A stretch of 64,000 bases of DNA from positions 25,443,411 to 25,507,410 of the forward strand of contig OY754981.1 of the NCBI GenBank assembly GCA_963576475.1, in the 5' to 3' direction. Source of the DNA: Molanna angustata (taxonomy: Eukaryota > Arthropoda > Insecta > Trichoptera > Molannidae). The position numbers and the translations under genes are program-made. The notes under the pieces were generated by a model. The model searched no databases. It was not told where the DNA came from and was given only the letters and a program-made list of their open reading frames with translations. Of the stretch, positions 1 through 10,340 are shown one piece after another; position 1 is the first letter of the stretch, and each line of letters opens with the position of its first letter.

Positions 1-454
1 ACTACTTTATTAGCGTTCGGAGATAAAGGTTGTGAGGTTAACAAAAAATAATTGAATAATAGACCAATATCTAATTAGACCAAATATCTGATTAGATAAT
101 CATATAATTCCAATCATACAAGTATGATTAATCTAAATGAATTAAAAATACTATAATATCTGCTGGCGCAGATGACAGATACTTCCTATTTGTACCTATC
201 CTCATGTTCCTGACATACCAACACCCCTTCATACCTACATCCATTCCTGAACGTGGCAATAATAATCTCGCCTCTGTCCGCGCGGAGTATGCCACTTTCG
301 TCAGTCTCCAATACGCAACTCGTAATGTGCAAGCGCCGCGCCGCGCGCCGTGCGCTATATATAATAACTTTTAAATAGGTAGGTACGTTCGCGGCATTCG
401 CGCGTATATTGCATTTGTTGGCCCAGGATACGCCAGCGGCGCAATATACACATT
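1..454. other. Spacer with a GC-rich patch, no gene seen
   Basis: AT-rich DNA that turns GC-rich at about 240-450, with a run of alternating GC/CG near 335-352. The minus strand is open across 186-497, but the translation shows no family I recognise and the frame runs into a LINE fragment on the other strand. The openness is probably a by-product of base composition. The patch may be part of a small transposon. Confidence 0.4.
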
Positions 455-1161
455 TTGTCACTATTGTACAATATTCTCTCGAACCCAAACCTGCCACAGT
501 ACCTCAAAAGCAAATTCACTTATTTATCCAATCATGGACTTCCACTCCGATCTGCTGAACGTACAACACTATCCATACCTATCCATAATACAGAATTTCT
601 CAGCTCTTCGTTCGAAGTACAATCAGCAAGATTATGGAATAGCCTTAGTCCGAATATTGCGTCGTCTAACTCACTTAGTATTTTCAAGAAAAAACTAAAG
701 AAGGAATATTTATCCTTGAACACCTGATCCCGATTTCCTCTCATAATAAAAATAAAACACTTTTAATTACTTGATAAGAATATATTGTGTTGTCAGTGAT
801 GGTTAACAAGAGAGAGAGAGGGTTGCTATATCGACGGAAATAACATATATATTTGTGGTGTTGCCACCTTACATAAATGTTACAATTAATAAAGTACCAT
901 AATATATAACACTTACCATATCCTTTTTCTTGCTATGAATTATAATTTTTTTTTTTGTTTAATAGTATTTAAGTGTTATACGTATTTTATTTGATTTCTT
1001 TTACTCTTTTTTATTTGCTGTTGTACCTACATACACAATGTGGTCATACTTTGTAATCTGGTTGGTTGGAAGAAATTGCCTAATGGCAATAAGCCCGCCA
1101 GTGTACAATTATATTTGTTTATATTATGTACAAGAAGATGTATAAATAAATAAATAAATAA
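455..1161 (+). mobile_element. 5'-truncated non-LTR retrotransposon (LINE) 3' end, CR1/Jockey-like
   Basis: The plus strand encodes about 80-90 residues ending in a stop near 727. They match the extreme C-terminus of CR1/Jockey-superfamily reverse transcriptase ORFs: a block RLWNSLSPNI, then S.FKKKLKKEYL. No ATG fits, because the ORF enters from upstream and the copy is 5'-truncated, as is usual for target-primed LINEs. A ~430-bp 3' UTR follows. It holds the block GGTTGGAAGAAATTGCC with GGCAATAAG (about 1064-1095) and ends in TAAA repeats at 1141-1161. The same tail occurs at 20930-21035 and 58895-58995 and, in part, in SINE family 1. The copy is dead because it lacks endonuclease and polymerase domains. 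The clade name is from motif memory; LINE identity is firm. Confidence 0.75.
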
Positions 1162-1309
1162 ACAATTAGGTGTATTATATGTTGAGCCGGTGACGAGAAG
1201 AAGGAAGAACTATGCGACAGAGAAAATGAAGAAGACAGTTGGCACAGTAAGTCCACTCCATATTGTCCAGTCTTTCTTTTGCCGATATCACACAATATCA
1301 AAATTTTGA

Positions 1310-1665
1310 GGTCTTTAAAGAATAATCATTAATTTATAAATAAAATTCTTGAAATTCAGTGTCATTTAAGCAATACTTCATGAATATTCAATGTCTTTTA
1401 AATAATACTTCTTAAATACCTACACAATTATGTATGTTTATGCTATACCAAATGAAAATCAAGGTAGTTTTGATCATACTTCATGAAATACAATTGCATT
1501 AGGGTACTTCATAAATATTCAAATATATTTGAAATAACGCTTCATGAAATTCAATGTCGTTTTAATAATACTTTATGAAATTCCGTGTTGTTTAAATAAT
1601 ACTTCGTGAAATTCCATGTCATTTAAATATTACTTCATAACTACTCAAGGACAAAAAAATTATCA
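1310..1665. repeat. Degenerate minisatellite, unit about 40 bp
   Basis: The phrase AATACTTCATGAAATTCA recurs about eight times with substitutions and small indels, alternating with GTCATTTAAA-like segments. It is a decayed tandem array. The open frame at 1616-1858 overlaps its end and is not coding. Confidence 0.6.
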
Positions 1666-2839
1666 TAATGATACCATAAAATATATATTTATTCTTAGTT
1701 CAACATCCTATTTACGGGCCAAAGGAAAGGAGAAAGGACGAAATATCTTCAAATCCAATATCGCCAATGATTTTCCGGTTAGAAGGGAAATAATACAATT
1801 TACTGCTGGAATTTTATGTGACCATATTCAGCAGAAATTCTTGTCCAAGCTGTTATAAGGATGTCGTATATAAAACTATAAAAATTTTATACAGTACTGG
1901 GAGGAAAAAAGCAATAGATTTTTTATTCAATTTCATAAAAAGCATTATATTAGTTTCATAATGGAAAACTAATCTGCTAAAAATGTACTTAGGTTTTTTA
2001 TTGTCTTCAAATCAGATAAGAAAAAAATCACTATCAGCAACCATTAATTTTATAATGTCGTTAAGTTTTCAATTATTTAATTTTGTATTACGACGCTGGC
2101 AGATTTACTAATGATATTAATAACAATTAAGCACTACAAATAATAACTCAATTGTTATTATTATCATTATACACTTCCTCAAAAGAATTAGCTGATCAAT
2201 GCGTAAATTGTAAACGATTTAACTGATTAAAATAAAATGCAACAAACGCACCAATCAAGCCTTCAATTGGGAATAATTCACCCATCCAGACACTTAAACA
2301 TGTCTAAGGATTAGGCTTTGAGGAGGTATGTATACATACCCATCAACCCTAATGATTCCCGATTGTTAACGTTTAAAAATCTTTAACAATTCTATATGTA
2401 TTCATTATTACCGATTTTGGCAGTTTTATTATTAATTTTTACGATAAATCTAAAATTTAAAAATTAAGGCAAAACGACTTTGGAATAATGCCAGTGGCTA
2501 ACATAACGAACATAATAATGAATATAATATTAATTATTTAAATAATATTTACATAATATAAATATTGTGTTTTTATTATTATTTTTCTTGTGCGGTTTGT
2601 AGTTTATTTGTGATATGATTTTACCATTTTTATGAGTTTTTTTTTACATCGGGTAATCGGGTATTAACGGATACAATGCAGAATTCAATAAGTAACATCG
2701 CCGTGTTATTTTTGAATGTGCCATACAAAGGTACTGAGAAATGTTATGTTCTGCTCAAAGCACAAAAAAATAATTGTATTCTATTGATATTGCATCTGTA
2801 AAGTTTATTAGTTTGAATTATATACGTTTTCTATTAAAA
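1666..2839. other. AT-rich spacer
   Basis: No coding pattern, RNA gene or clear repeat seen. It contains homopolymer-rich and ATTATT-rich stretches. Confidence 0.5.
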
Positions 2840-2998
2840 GAGAATGAATATGCCCTTGTAACAAGTACGTATACATCATCATACATTCCCTAAACTATGC
2901 TTGTAGGTAGGTACTATAGGTGAACGATGTCGTACCAGGATTCGAATTCGCGACCACTGGATTAATTACCCAGCACGCTAACCGCTCTGCCACCACCA
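2840..2998 (-). mobile_element. tRNA-headed SINE, family 2
   Basis: On the minus strand the head reads GGTGGCAGAGCGGTTAGCG (A-box-like), then GGTCGCGAATTCGAATCCTG (B-box-like), as in a tRNA-derived pol III promoter. It continues into a body containing TTTAGGGAATGTATGATGATG. Copies are at 4571-4735 (+), 42345-42453 (-), 48457-48625 (+) and 57410-57579 (-). The body is shared closely with 57410-57579. Confidence 0.7.
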
Positions 2999-3415
2999 AC
3001 AAATTTAGTTTTCTATAAGCATTGGTTAATTTCTTGTTGATAATTTCATCTGTCAAATATTTTTTTTCGTTCAGGATACTTATTTTTAATCTTTAGTTTA
3101 AATAATGTATACCTACTATAGATATGGGCTTCATAAAATGAATTCAGGAATCGTCAACCTTAGAAGAAAAAATATTAATGTTTGGCACTAAAAACTCATA
3201 TTATTTGAAATACTTAAAAGCAAAAAATATATTAGAATGTCGGTGTACACTGAAAAAAAAAGTTATGTTAAAATTAACCGAACTAATAGTGACTACAAAA
3301 CAATTCGTTTTGTGCAACTAAATATTCTGTATGTTTAACCAAACAATACAGTCATAAACAGATAAACTTTTGTTACTAATAACAAAGGTCACAATTATTT
3401 TTTTCAAACAAAGCC

Positions 3416-3446
3416 TGCTTATATATTGCATTGCAATATATAAGCA
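3416..3446. repeat. Perfect 15-bp palindrome
   Basis: Two 15-base arms (TGCTTATATATTGCA and its complement) lie one base apart. The right-arm sequence recurs alone at about 4405-4422. It may be the terminus of a small element present here in head-to-head form. The flanking 2999-3934 is otherwise AT-rich spacer, including an open frame at 3682-3993 of no recognisable family. Confidence 0.5.
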
Positions 3447-3934
3447 AACGTAGCCATGTTAAAAAATCTAAGATCTCATGAATTCATCAGACAAAAGACA
3501 GTGAAAAAACATTGTCCTTATCGGGAATTAAACCTAGGACCTATGAATCAGCAGTTATAAAGCCGTCGAATTCTGACGTATTTCATTGTTCCACCAAGTA
3601 AACTTATGATATGTCAGACCCTTCGTAAACTGTTGGTTTAAACTAGGATCATTAGTGTTGAAATATTAGTCTCTGGACGTAATGTACTGGTGTATAGTCC
3701 AATTTATGGTACCACTCAGTAGGTTTACAGCCATTATAGGTAGATGGATTGTTTCCAGTGAGAGAAATGATGATGTATTGAACATAGATGTTTGTTCTCG
3801 TTCCGAGTTAATTTGCTGCAGACAAATTAACGGGTTTTATTATCTTTTCCAGTCATCAAAATTAACCTCAAATCAAGATCATGGAAGAAATTTAGCATTC
3901 GTATTTTTATTATTGTCTTCTTGGTGGATTTACA

Positions 3935-4122
3935 AGTATCTTAATAATAATAATATACTCTTCCTTGCACACATGTCAATTTCTTCCAACTAACCAGTGT
4001 TTTCAGCCCAGAGAAGCAATATTTGCGTGATAAAATTTTAATAAATTTCTCCTCTGCTGGTTATTGAACTCAGGGCGCCCGCACAGAAGCCAAACGGCTA
4101 TCCAACTGTACATCGGCGGTCG
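3935..4122 (-). mobile_element. tRNA-headed SINE, family 1 (internally deleted copy)
   Basis: On the minus strand: a tRNA-like head with GTTGGATAGCCG and a degraded B box, then GAGGAGAAATTTA, CTTCTCTGGGCTG and the tail block GTTGGAAGAAATTG. The stretch that separates GGCAATAA from AAGGAAG in other copies is shortened. Relatives are at 17600-17815, 29263-29478 and 62511-62717. Confidence 0.7.
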
Positions 4123-4570
4123 GCAATTTCATCGTCATAGTTGTAGATTCCGTTCCGAAATATGATACTAGTGTCTGGCGACATATGAATCAAGGGAAGA
4201 TAATAAGGGATTCAATAAAATACGACAACTAGGTAAATAATAATATTATGTATACGTAAATCCCATTCTAAAACTATGTTAACTGTCCGTTAGTATGTTA
4301 ATATTTGACAGTTACAGTCTAGTTAGACTACAATGGATTTTCATTGGATTTGTAATGTACTATAATGAATTTGTAATGGATTTGAATGGATAAAGCGGTA
4401 CTGTCATTGCAATATATAAGCAGAGAGTGTTTAATTTTTTGCGTACTTCAAACATTATCAAAAATTAAAAAAAATGGTGATCATCCTGTATTTTTAAATT
4501 AGGTATAATATTTTACAGTAACTATTGAGTGGACTCCTTTTACAAACGAAAACGATATAATATAAATAAG
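4123..4570. other. AT-rich spacer with short internal repeats
   Basis: Contains repeated GGATTTGTAATG-like phrases at 4330-4390 and a second copy of the 3432-3446 terminus at about 4405-4422. No gene seen. Confidence 0.45.
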
Positions 4571-4735
4571 TCGGTGGCAGAGCATCTAGCGCGCTGTATT
4601 AGAAATCCAGAGGACGCGGGTTCGAATCTCGCCTCAACTGATTTACTTCGCCTATAGCACAAGCAATATGCTTAATTTTTGGAAATAATTTAAAACTTAA
4701 TGCATACGTAGGTACTTCTTACAATTGCATATTTA
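4571..4735 (+). mobile_element. tRNA-headed SINE, family 2
   Basis: Begins TCGGTGGCAGAGCATCTAGC and has the B-box-like GGGTTCGAATCTCGCC at about 4618-4633. The body CTATAGCACAAGC.TATGCTTA matches the copy at 48457-48625. It is too diverged in the arms to be a working tRNA, and the body behind it is SINE. Confidence 0.72.
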
Positions 4736-5196
4736 TTTATTTTTTAAATTAATAAAAAATATATAAAAAAAACAATATTCAGTGTCATCAATGTCATGTT
4801 GAAATAATAAAATATTTGGTCAAACACAAAATTGTAATCAAATTCGTTTTGGTTATTCAAAATCACTGTCGGACGACATTTTTTTACCGAAAAAAAGTAA
4901 TTCAATATAAAAATCCAAAAAAATATAAAACAGTATATTTCAAAATATTCGTAATATTAAAAATGTACCGCAACATAAAAAAAACAAGTGTGGTAAAACT
5001 CAATCCTTCCATAACTTATCATTAAAGAGCGCTTTATCGGTGGTCCGACCGTCGGTAAAGGCTATCGGTAAAATTTTACTAAAATTTAACTAACGGATTG
5101 GTATATGACGAAATATAGAGCATTTGTATCAAATTTCGGTTTGTTTGGTCTGAAATCTAACTAACGGACGTTTATTAGACCGGCCCTTAATTTTTT
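4736..5196. other. AT-rich spacer
   Basis: The open frame at 4816-5025 is a lysine- and asparagine-rich translation of A-rich DNA with no recognisable domain. 5030-5190 has GGTAAA-rich short repeats, possibly a transposon remnant. Confidence 0.4.
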
Positions 5197-5335
5197 GAGT
5201 AGGTTCAGTAAGCCTTTAATAATAATAGCGATTCGCGTGAGCGAGTTGCTTTATAAATTGAATGGAAATCGGTCGTATGAAAATTGTTATCAACATCTTT
5301 GCCATTTGTGGTTTGGTATAAGTTTATTATGTATT
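5197..5335 (+). repeat. Dispersed repeat fragment (mate at 17415-17545)
   Basis: The phrases TAATAGCGATTCGCGT, GAGTTGCTTTATAAATTG and AATGGAAATC recur in the same order and spacing near 17430-17485. It is a shared fragment of an unidentified interspersed element. Confidence 0.6.
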
Positions 5336-6499
5336 GGTTTTAAGATACCAGCTATTTATAGTGTTTTATATATTCAGTTTAATATTTGTGCACACGCGTA
5401 TTTTGGACTTCCGATCCTTGATCATTTGATTGCCTCTGATATATATGTAGGTGTCGCATTTGACAGGAGCTAGCCGTTACAAATATAACGCCCAACAATC
5501 ATGTATTTTTAAAGACAGCTCGTTATTGTGAGATGTGCAATATACATTTTACATAATATAAATGGTGACATTTTTTTAAAAATTTGATTAACTTATTATG
5601 CATCTATGGAAATGTCCCTGTTTGCTACATTTTAATAATATGATGTAATGGCATGAAACCGTGTATTATTCTATAAATAAATATGTAATACTGTAACGAT
5701 ATTCGTCGAATTTGGAAAACTGTTTCTATTGGTTATATTGCAAAATATATATTAGAAATTCATAATAATCCTGTTCCTGTCCTTTCAAAAATATGTTTAT
5801 CAAAGATGATTTGGCATTGAAAATACATTTTGTAATACGACTAAGACAAAAATAACAACGAGTGAATTATCATTAAATTGTTTTGAGTTTTCTAATATTA
5901 TTTTTGCAATACCACTTTAAAAAGTAGAGAGACAATGTGTCTAGATTTGATTGGCAGAAATCTGCACATTTGGCTTTTAAAAATCCCAAAGATGTATTTC
6001 TATTACATCCGTACTCAGAGATAGACACAAAGATTAAGGAGGCCTTGGGACTTATTCGAACAAGTCGGGTTTCACCAAAGCTTCAAGAATCACCTTATAA
6101 TCTATAACATACTAAGATCTAACATTCAATGTTTTGAGTCTTTTTTAATTCAAGATTGTTAAAAACTTATATCGTTCGCAATACTACAAGATATATCATA
6201 TTAGGTAACCAATAATACGTTACATGAAAACCAAGCTCTAGTAAAACTTTGCATGCTCTTGGATTGAAGTTATAATTGTCCCTTGTTTCAATTCTACGCG
6301 GAAGACTTCATTATTTCCTTGCAAACTATCTCTCCTTTTCTAGTCTACTGTTAATTGTCGTTATTATACATACTGAAGGAAGTTTGCGCCTTTATGGTCC
6401 ATTCTATACTTGCACATAATGTTTTTATTGCACAATACCGAACAAACCGGCTGGAGTTATGAACCTATTCAGTTTTATTTTGCTCTGCGGGATTCCACC
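5336..6499. other. AT-rich spacer
   Basis: No supported gene, RNA or repeat structure seen. Confidence 0.5.
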
Positions 6500-7295
6500 A
6501 CTAAACTTTGTCGATTTTTACTCTCCACACTATGGAATAGGGGAGAGTCATGATTTCGCAAAATTTAAGCGTATTTTTTTTACATCAATTTCTCAATGGG
6601 TATCATGTAGAGAATGCACACTATGAGTTTCGTCATGATGTGTTTGTGTGTATGGCGTATACGCCGTACGCTGTAGCATTTATCTTTTTTGTGTCCTCTC
6701 TACAGCCCAAACTATAAGTCTGATCGACTTCATATTAACATCATATGTGTAAAGTGCAAAGACCTAGAGCTGATTAGTTTTCTATAGACAACTTTTGATT
6801 TCTTCTCTATGAATTCATCATTTACGTTGTTTTTTTTGTGTCCTCTCTGCAGCCCAAACTATAAGTCCGATTGACTTCATATTGATATCATATATGTTAA
6901 GTCCATAAACTTAGAGCTGATTAGTTTTCCATAGACAACGGTTCATTTTTTCTCAATGTTTCTTTATGATTTCATCTATTAAAACTGAAAAAATGTGCTC
7001 TCACGACCTGGAAATTAGAGATATTTTAATTTGGTTTCAATTATTTATACAACACCAAGAATCTTCATAAAATTGTTTTCAAAGTTGGTCAATGTTAAAA
7101 GAAAAATATTCAACGGTTTCAAAAATTGTATTTTACTTAATGGATTTTTGTATGAAACTTATATGTAACAAGAGAATTTTTTTATGTTTGGCAATGTTTA
7201 GTTCTTTGATTTCATATTGATATAATAATATTAATAGCTTGAACTTAGAACTGATAAGCTTTTCATAGATATCATAAAATTTCTTCATATGATAT
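6500..7295. repeat. Diverged left part of a ~320-bp satellite, inside a TIR-type repeat family
   Basis: 6688-6830 and 6832-6950 are tandem relatives sharing GTGTCCTCTCT.CAGCCCAAA and GAGCTGATTAGTTTTC. 7160-7295 matches the last third of the satellite unit at 12826-13990 (TTGATTTCATATTGAT, GAACT.AGAACTGAT). 6515-6610 matches 43535-43620 (TATGGAATAG, TTTAAGCGTATTTTTT). The LTR element at 7296 is inserted into this array. Confidence 0.6.
7292..7295. repeat. 4-bp target-site duplication (left), ATAT
   Basis: ATAT lies immediately before the first LTR and again immediately after the second LTR (12824-12827). This fits the 4-6-bp duplications of LTR-element integrases, although ATAT in AT-rich DNA is weak evidence alone. 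Confidence 0.6.
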
Positions 7296-9777
7296 TGATA
7301 CCGGGGGGTAGAGAATTTAGTAGAAGTCGCCTTCCAGATTTGACTCTCTCGCAAGCGGAGAGTACAAGATCCTGACGCTTCCACCTTCTCACCGTGCCGT
7401 ATCGTAATGACAAGGGCTCACTCCAGTAATAAAAGAAATTTTAAGTTATTTCTCTCGTTTCTGTTTAATTATAGTTTTTAAATCAAAATTCAAATTGAGA
7501 TAAAATAGGCATACAAAAAACATACTACAAAATACAATAAATTTGCGGATGCGATCCCAATCGCAGAATACAAAAAAAAACAGCAAAATAATACAATATG
7601 TTCGTAGTTAAGGCCATGACGCTACTAAAGGAATTATACATGGTTACATTTAAAATTATATAGTTCAAAAATAAAATGTTCGTTGATTTTCACTTGAAGT
7701 TATGTATATTTCTCACTTGAAGTTCTATTTGTTTTTCACTTTTAAAAATAAAAATTCACTGTACCTTGTTTGCAGGTCAAAGTTAAGTTCGCGGTGCGAC
7801 TGTTATTGTCTAGGCGCCCGCAACGTTTCGCGGTTCGCGATAACGCTGGGCGCTCGTTCTGCACAATCCTGGAAGATCGCGTTGACTCGTTCCGTGTTCT
7901 TCGGTGCGTGATGTCCACTTGTTATCGTTCGGCGCTGAATATATTTTTGAATTAATTTCTAATTCATTCTTAGTTAAATTAATATCCATGTCGATTAGGC
8001 TCGTAAGCCCTAAATACGCCCCCACACTGCCATTTGGTCAGATGGATGGGTGGCTATATCCAGTCTTTTCTTATTCCCACACTGCCTCCTGGGTCAGATG
8101 AATGGTGAATAGAATTTTTCGATATCGACGACGTCAACTTGGTCTTGCCAAGGCCCGTAGGCGAGACTGGTTACTGATTTAACTTGAACTCTTGTTAATA
8201 TATAATTTTAAACTTGACTAAAACTACCGAACGATTAGTACGCAGATTCGACTCACTGATTCTTCTTAAAATAATAATGTTCCTTTTTTTTTATAACTTT
8301 GTTCTTTAACTTAAAACTTTGAAGACGGCGGCCAGGGCGTAAGCCCTGACCGCCTCACACGGCCCTTAGGCCTACTAAAGACTTCGACTATGTTTCAACT
8401 AGACTTGCTACTGACTCGACTATATAATGCTGACTGATTGATTACTGACACTCTACTAACCCTTACTAACTAACTGTCCAGGTAGTAGGATTCTACCTTA
8501 TATAATAAAGGTACCCCTGTCTCGAAGAGAGGGGGTGTACAGGGGTATAAAATATTCAAAATGTTTGCACGCAAATCATTTTTGCATATTTAACTAAAAA
8601 ATATTTTAAATTAACAATTACATATTTTGCATTCTGCGTGGGATCGAGACTAACATAAATACATTTACTCTAATTAAGTTAATTAACCCTGGCCACGTAA
8701 TATTTTAGCTGGTACTATCGGTGACAGTGTTTTCAGTGTTTAAACCGTTTATTTTGAAGTGAAATTATATTGAGAAGTATCACACGCGCAATTCCGTCAA
8801 AATTCACACACGCGAGGGCTGTATGAAAGCACTATTGCGCGATGTGTGACATTTATCGGAAGTGACGCGCGAGATACAACCAACATGGAAAAAATATAAT
8901 GTTTTTCGTGACTGTCTTGAAGTAATTTACAATGACGAGCGTCAGACACTGATTTATCAAAAGTCATACTCGCGAGAGCTGTATTAAAGCCCCTAACGCG
9001 CGATATATGACGTTTATCAAAAGTCACGTGTCCGGCGCAAACATTGTAAACATTTTCATTGAAAAGTCAAATTGCCTAACGCGAATATATCCTTTCGCGA
9101 TTTACACGTTTGTTTCTTTCGGCAACCAGATTCACTCCGGGAATTATGAGCAATACGGCATCAGTGAATTCGTCGGTGGCTAGACCCGGATTGCGCAAAA
9201 TCAACCTCCGTGTATCTCGCTAGAGGACAACACGACGTTAGAGCAACAATTGAGAAAAGAAACATAAAATTACGGAAATGTACAACTGAAACTATTTATT
9301 TTGAATGTTTGAAACCGGATTTAAAACATCTGAAAGCACCGTCGGCTGGGATTTACATAACGATCGATGAGGATTAAAAAGGGTTCGATTTTTTTTTCAG
9401 GTAGCCTGAATCTATATTTGAATAATAAACATTGAAATATTTAAGTGCGGAAAAATTCAAATCTCTGAGACAATTAGTTGCTGACCATGTTTTATTGCAG
9501 AACCCAAATAAATGGTCTTTGCGCGGTATTGAAAAAAAAGGTTATTTTATATGATGGTGATGTATTGTGTTTTCGAACTGGGTACAGATTAAAAGAATAA
9601 AATTATGAAAGTTAAAACCGAAAATACCTGAACCAACAACAGAATTAATATATTTTAAAATATTTACGAAGGCCAAGGTTAATAATAATATGAAATGTTT
9701 AAAAATGATATTCGGGGCTATTGTTAGGGAAGACAATTGATGTCACCAGGGTACCACCAAATATTCTACCTGCATCA
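7296..9777 (-). repeat. Long terminal repeat, 3' LTR in element orientation
   Basis: A 2482-bp LTR with terminal TG...CA. It contains a GC-rich hairpin (8327-8354) and two imperfect ~60-bp repeats (about 8810-8870 and 8970-9029) rich in CGCG. Open frames of 60-76 codons on both strands (for example 7702-7911 and 8797-9027) occur identically in the other LTR and match no family I know. They are not annotated as genes. Confidence 0.85.
8327..8354. promoter_or_regulatory. GC-rich hairpin inside the LTR
   Basis: GGCGG.CAGGGC pairs with GCCCTGACCGCC around a short loop. It is conserved at 11372-11399 in the other LTR. Such a stable stem in AT-rich DNA may act in the RNA (packaging, translation or polyadenylation). 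The role is inferred only. Confidence 0.45.
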
Positions 9778-9795
9778 ATTGCTCCCGGTTTCTTT
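9778..9795 (-). promoter_or_regulatory. Candidate polypurine tract
   Basis: On the minus strand AAAGAAACCGGGAGCAAT directly precedes the 3' LTR. The position is right, but the purine run is interrupted. Confidence 0.35.
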
Positions 9796-10320
9796 GACGA
9801 TCATTATTGTCTTACCCTAGCAACGCCCTAATTTAAAACAAAATATGATTTTTAATATACAAGAAAATAACTCAGCTGACTTTTTGGTCCCGAGTATGTA
9901 GGTGTAAACAATTTTTTTTTCTTTCTAGGACGAACCTCTTGGAGTAATTCGTCTACAAAATTGGTGAATAATTACATTCTACTGGATGTACCGTGAATGT
10001 ATTATTGTAATTTTATTTTTTTAATTGATTGCCGGGCGCCAATAGTGGTATTTCCACTATAAAATTTTGCATCACTCTCGCGTACGAGTGGGATGCTGTG
10101 TGATAATAAGCAAATTACTGGAGTGGTCCTTGCCTGATGGTTACCATGTGACATGTTACTGTCACCAAACCTCCGACTAGCTCAACGGTAGGTTCGGAAT
10201 CACAACTCGATCCTCCGAACGCATGGAAAATCCATAGACTCCCCATGCGCTGGTGCCCTCACGCCTCGTGTATGACTAGATTATTTATCATCTGGTTCAA
10301 CCAGGTGATATTTCATCCAG

Positions 10321-10338
10321 CCAACACGTTGGGAGCCA
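10321..10338 (-). promoter_or_regulatory. Primer-binding site, tRNA-Lys-like
   Basis: The minus strand reads TGGCTCCCAACGTGTTGG two bases inside the 5' LTR. The leading TGG pairs with a tRNA CCA end, and 15 of 18 bases fit the tRNA-Lys1,2-type primer site as I recall it. This fixes the element's orientation. Confidence 0.65.
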
Positions 10339-10340
10339 TC

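Larger units (their letters stand above)
9778..10340 (-). other. Internal region of the LTR element, non-coding
   Basis: This 563-bp interior has no frame with retroviral motifs. It is the only part of the element outside the LTRs and presumably keeps the cis signals for reverse transcription and packaging. A normal autonomous element would have 4-6 kb here. Confidence 0.75.

Noticed and set aside
7702..9027. Short frames in the LTR (7702-7911, 7770-7955, 7810-8025, 8797-9027) and their duplicates
   Set aside because: No family match; present only because both LTRs are identical. No Gag/Pol motif.
9778..10340. Degraded gag-pol in the LTR element interior
   Set aside because: Too short, and no conserved residues in any frame.
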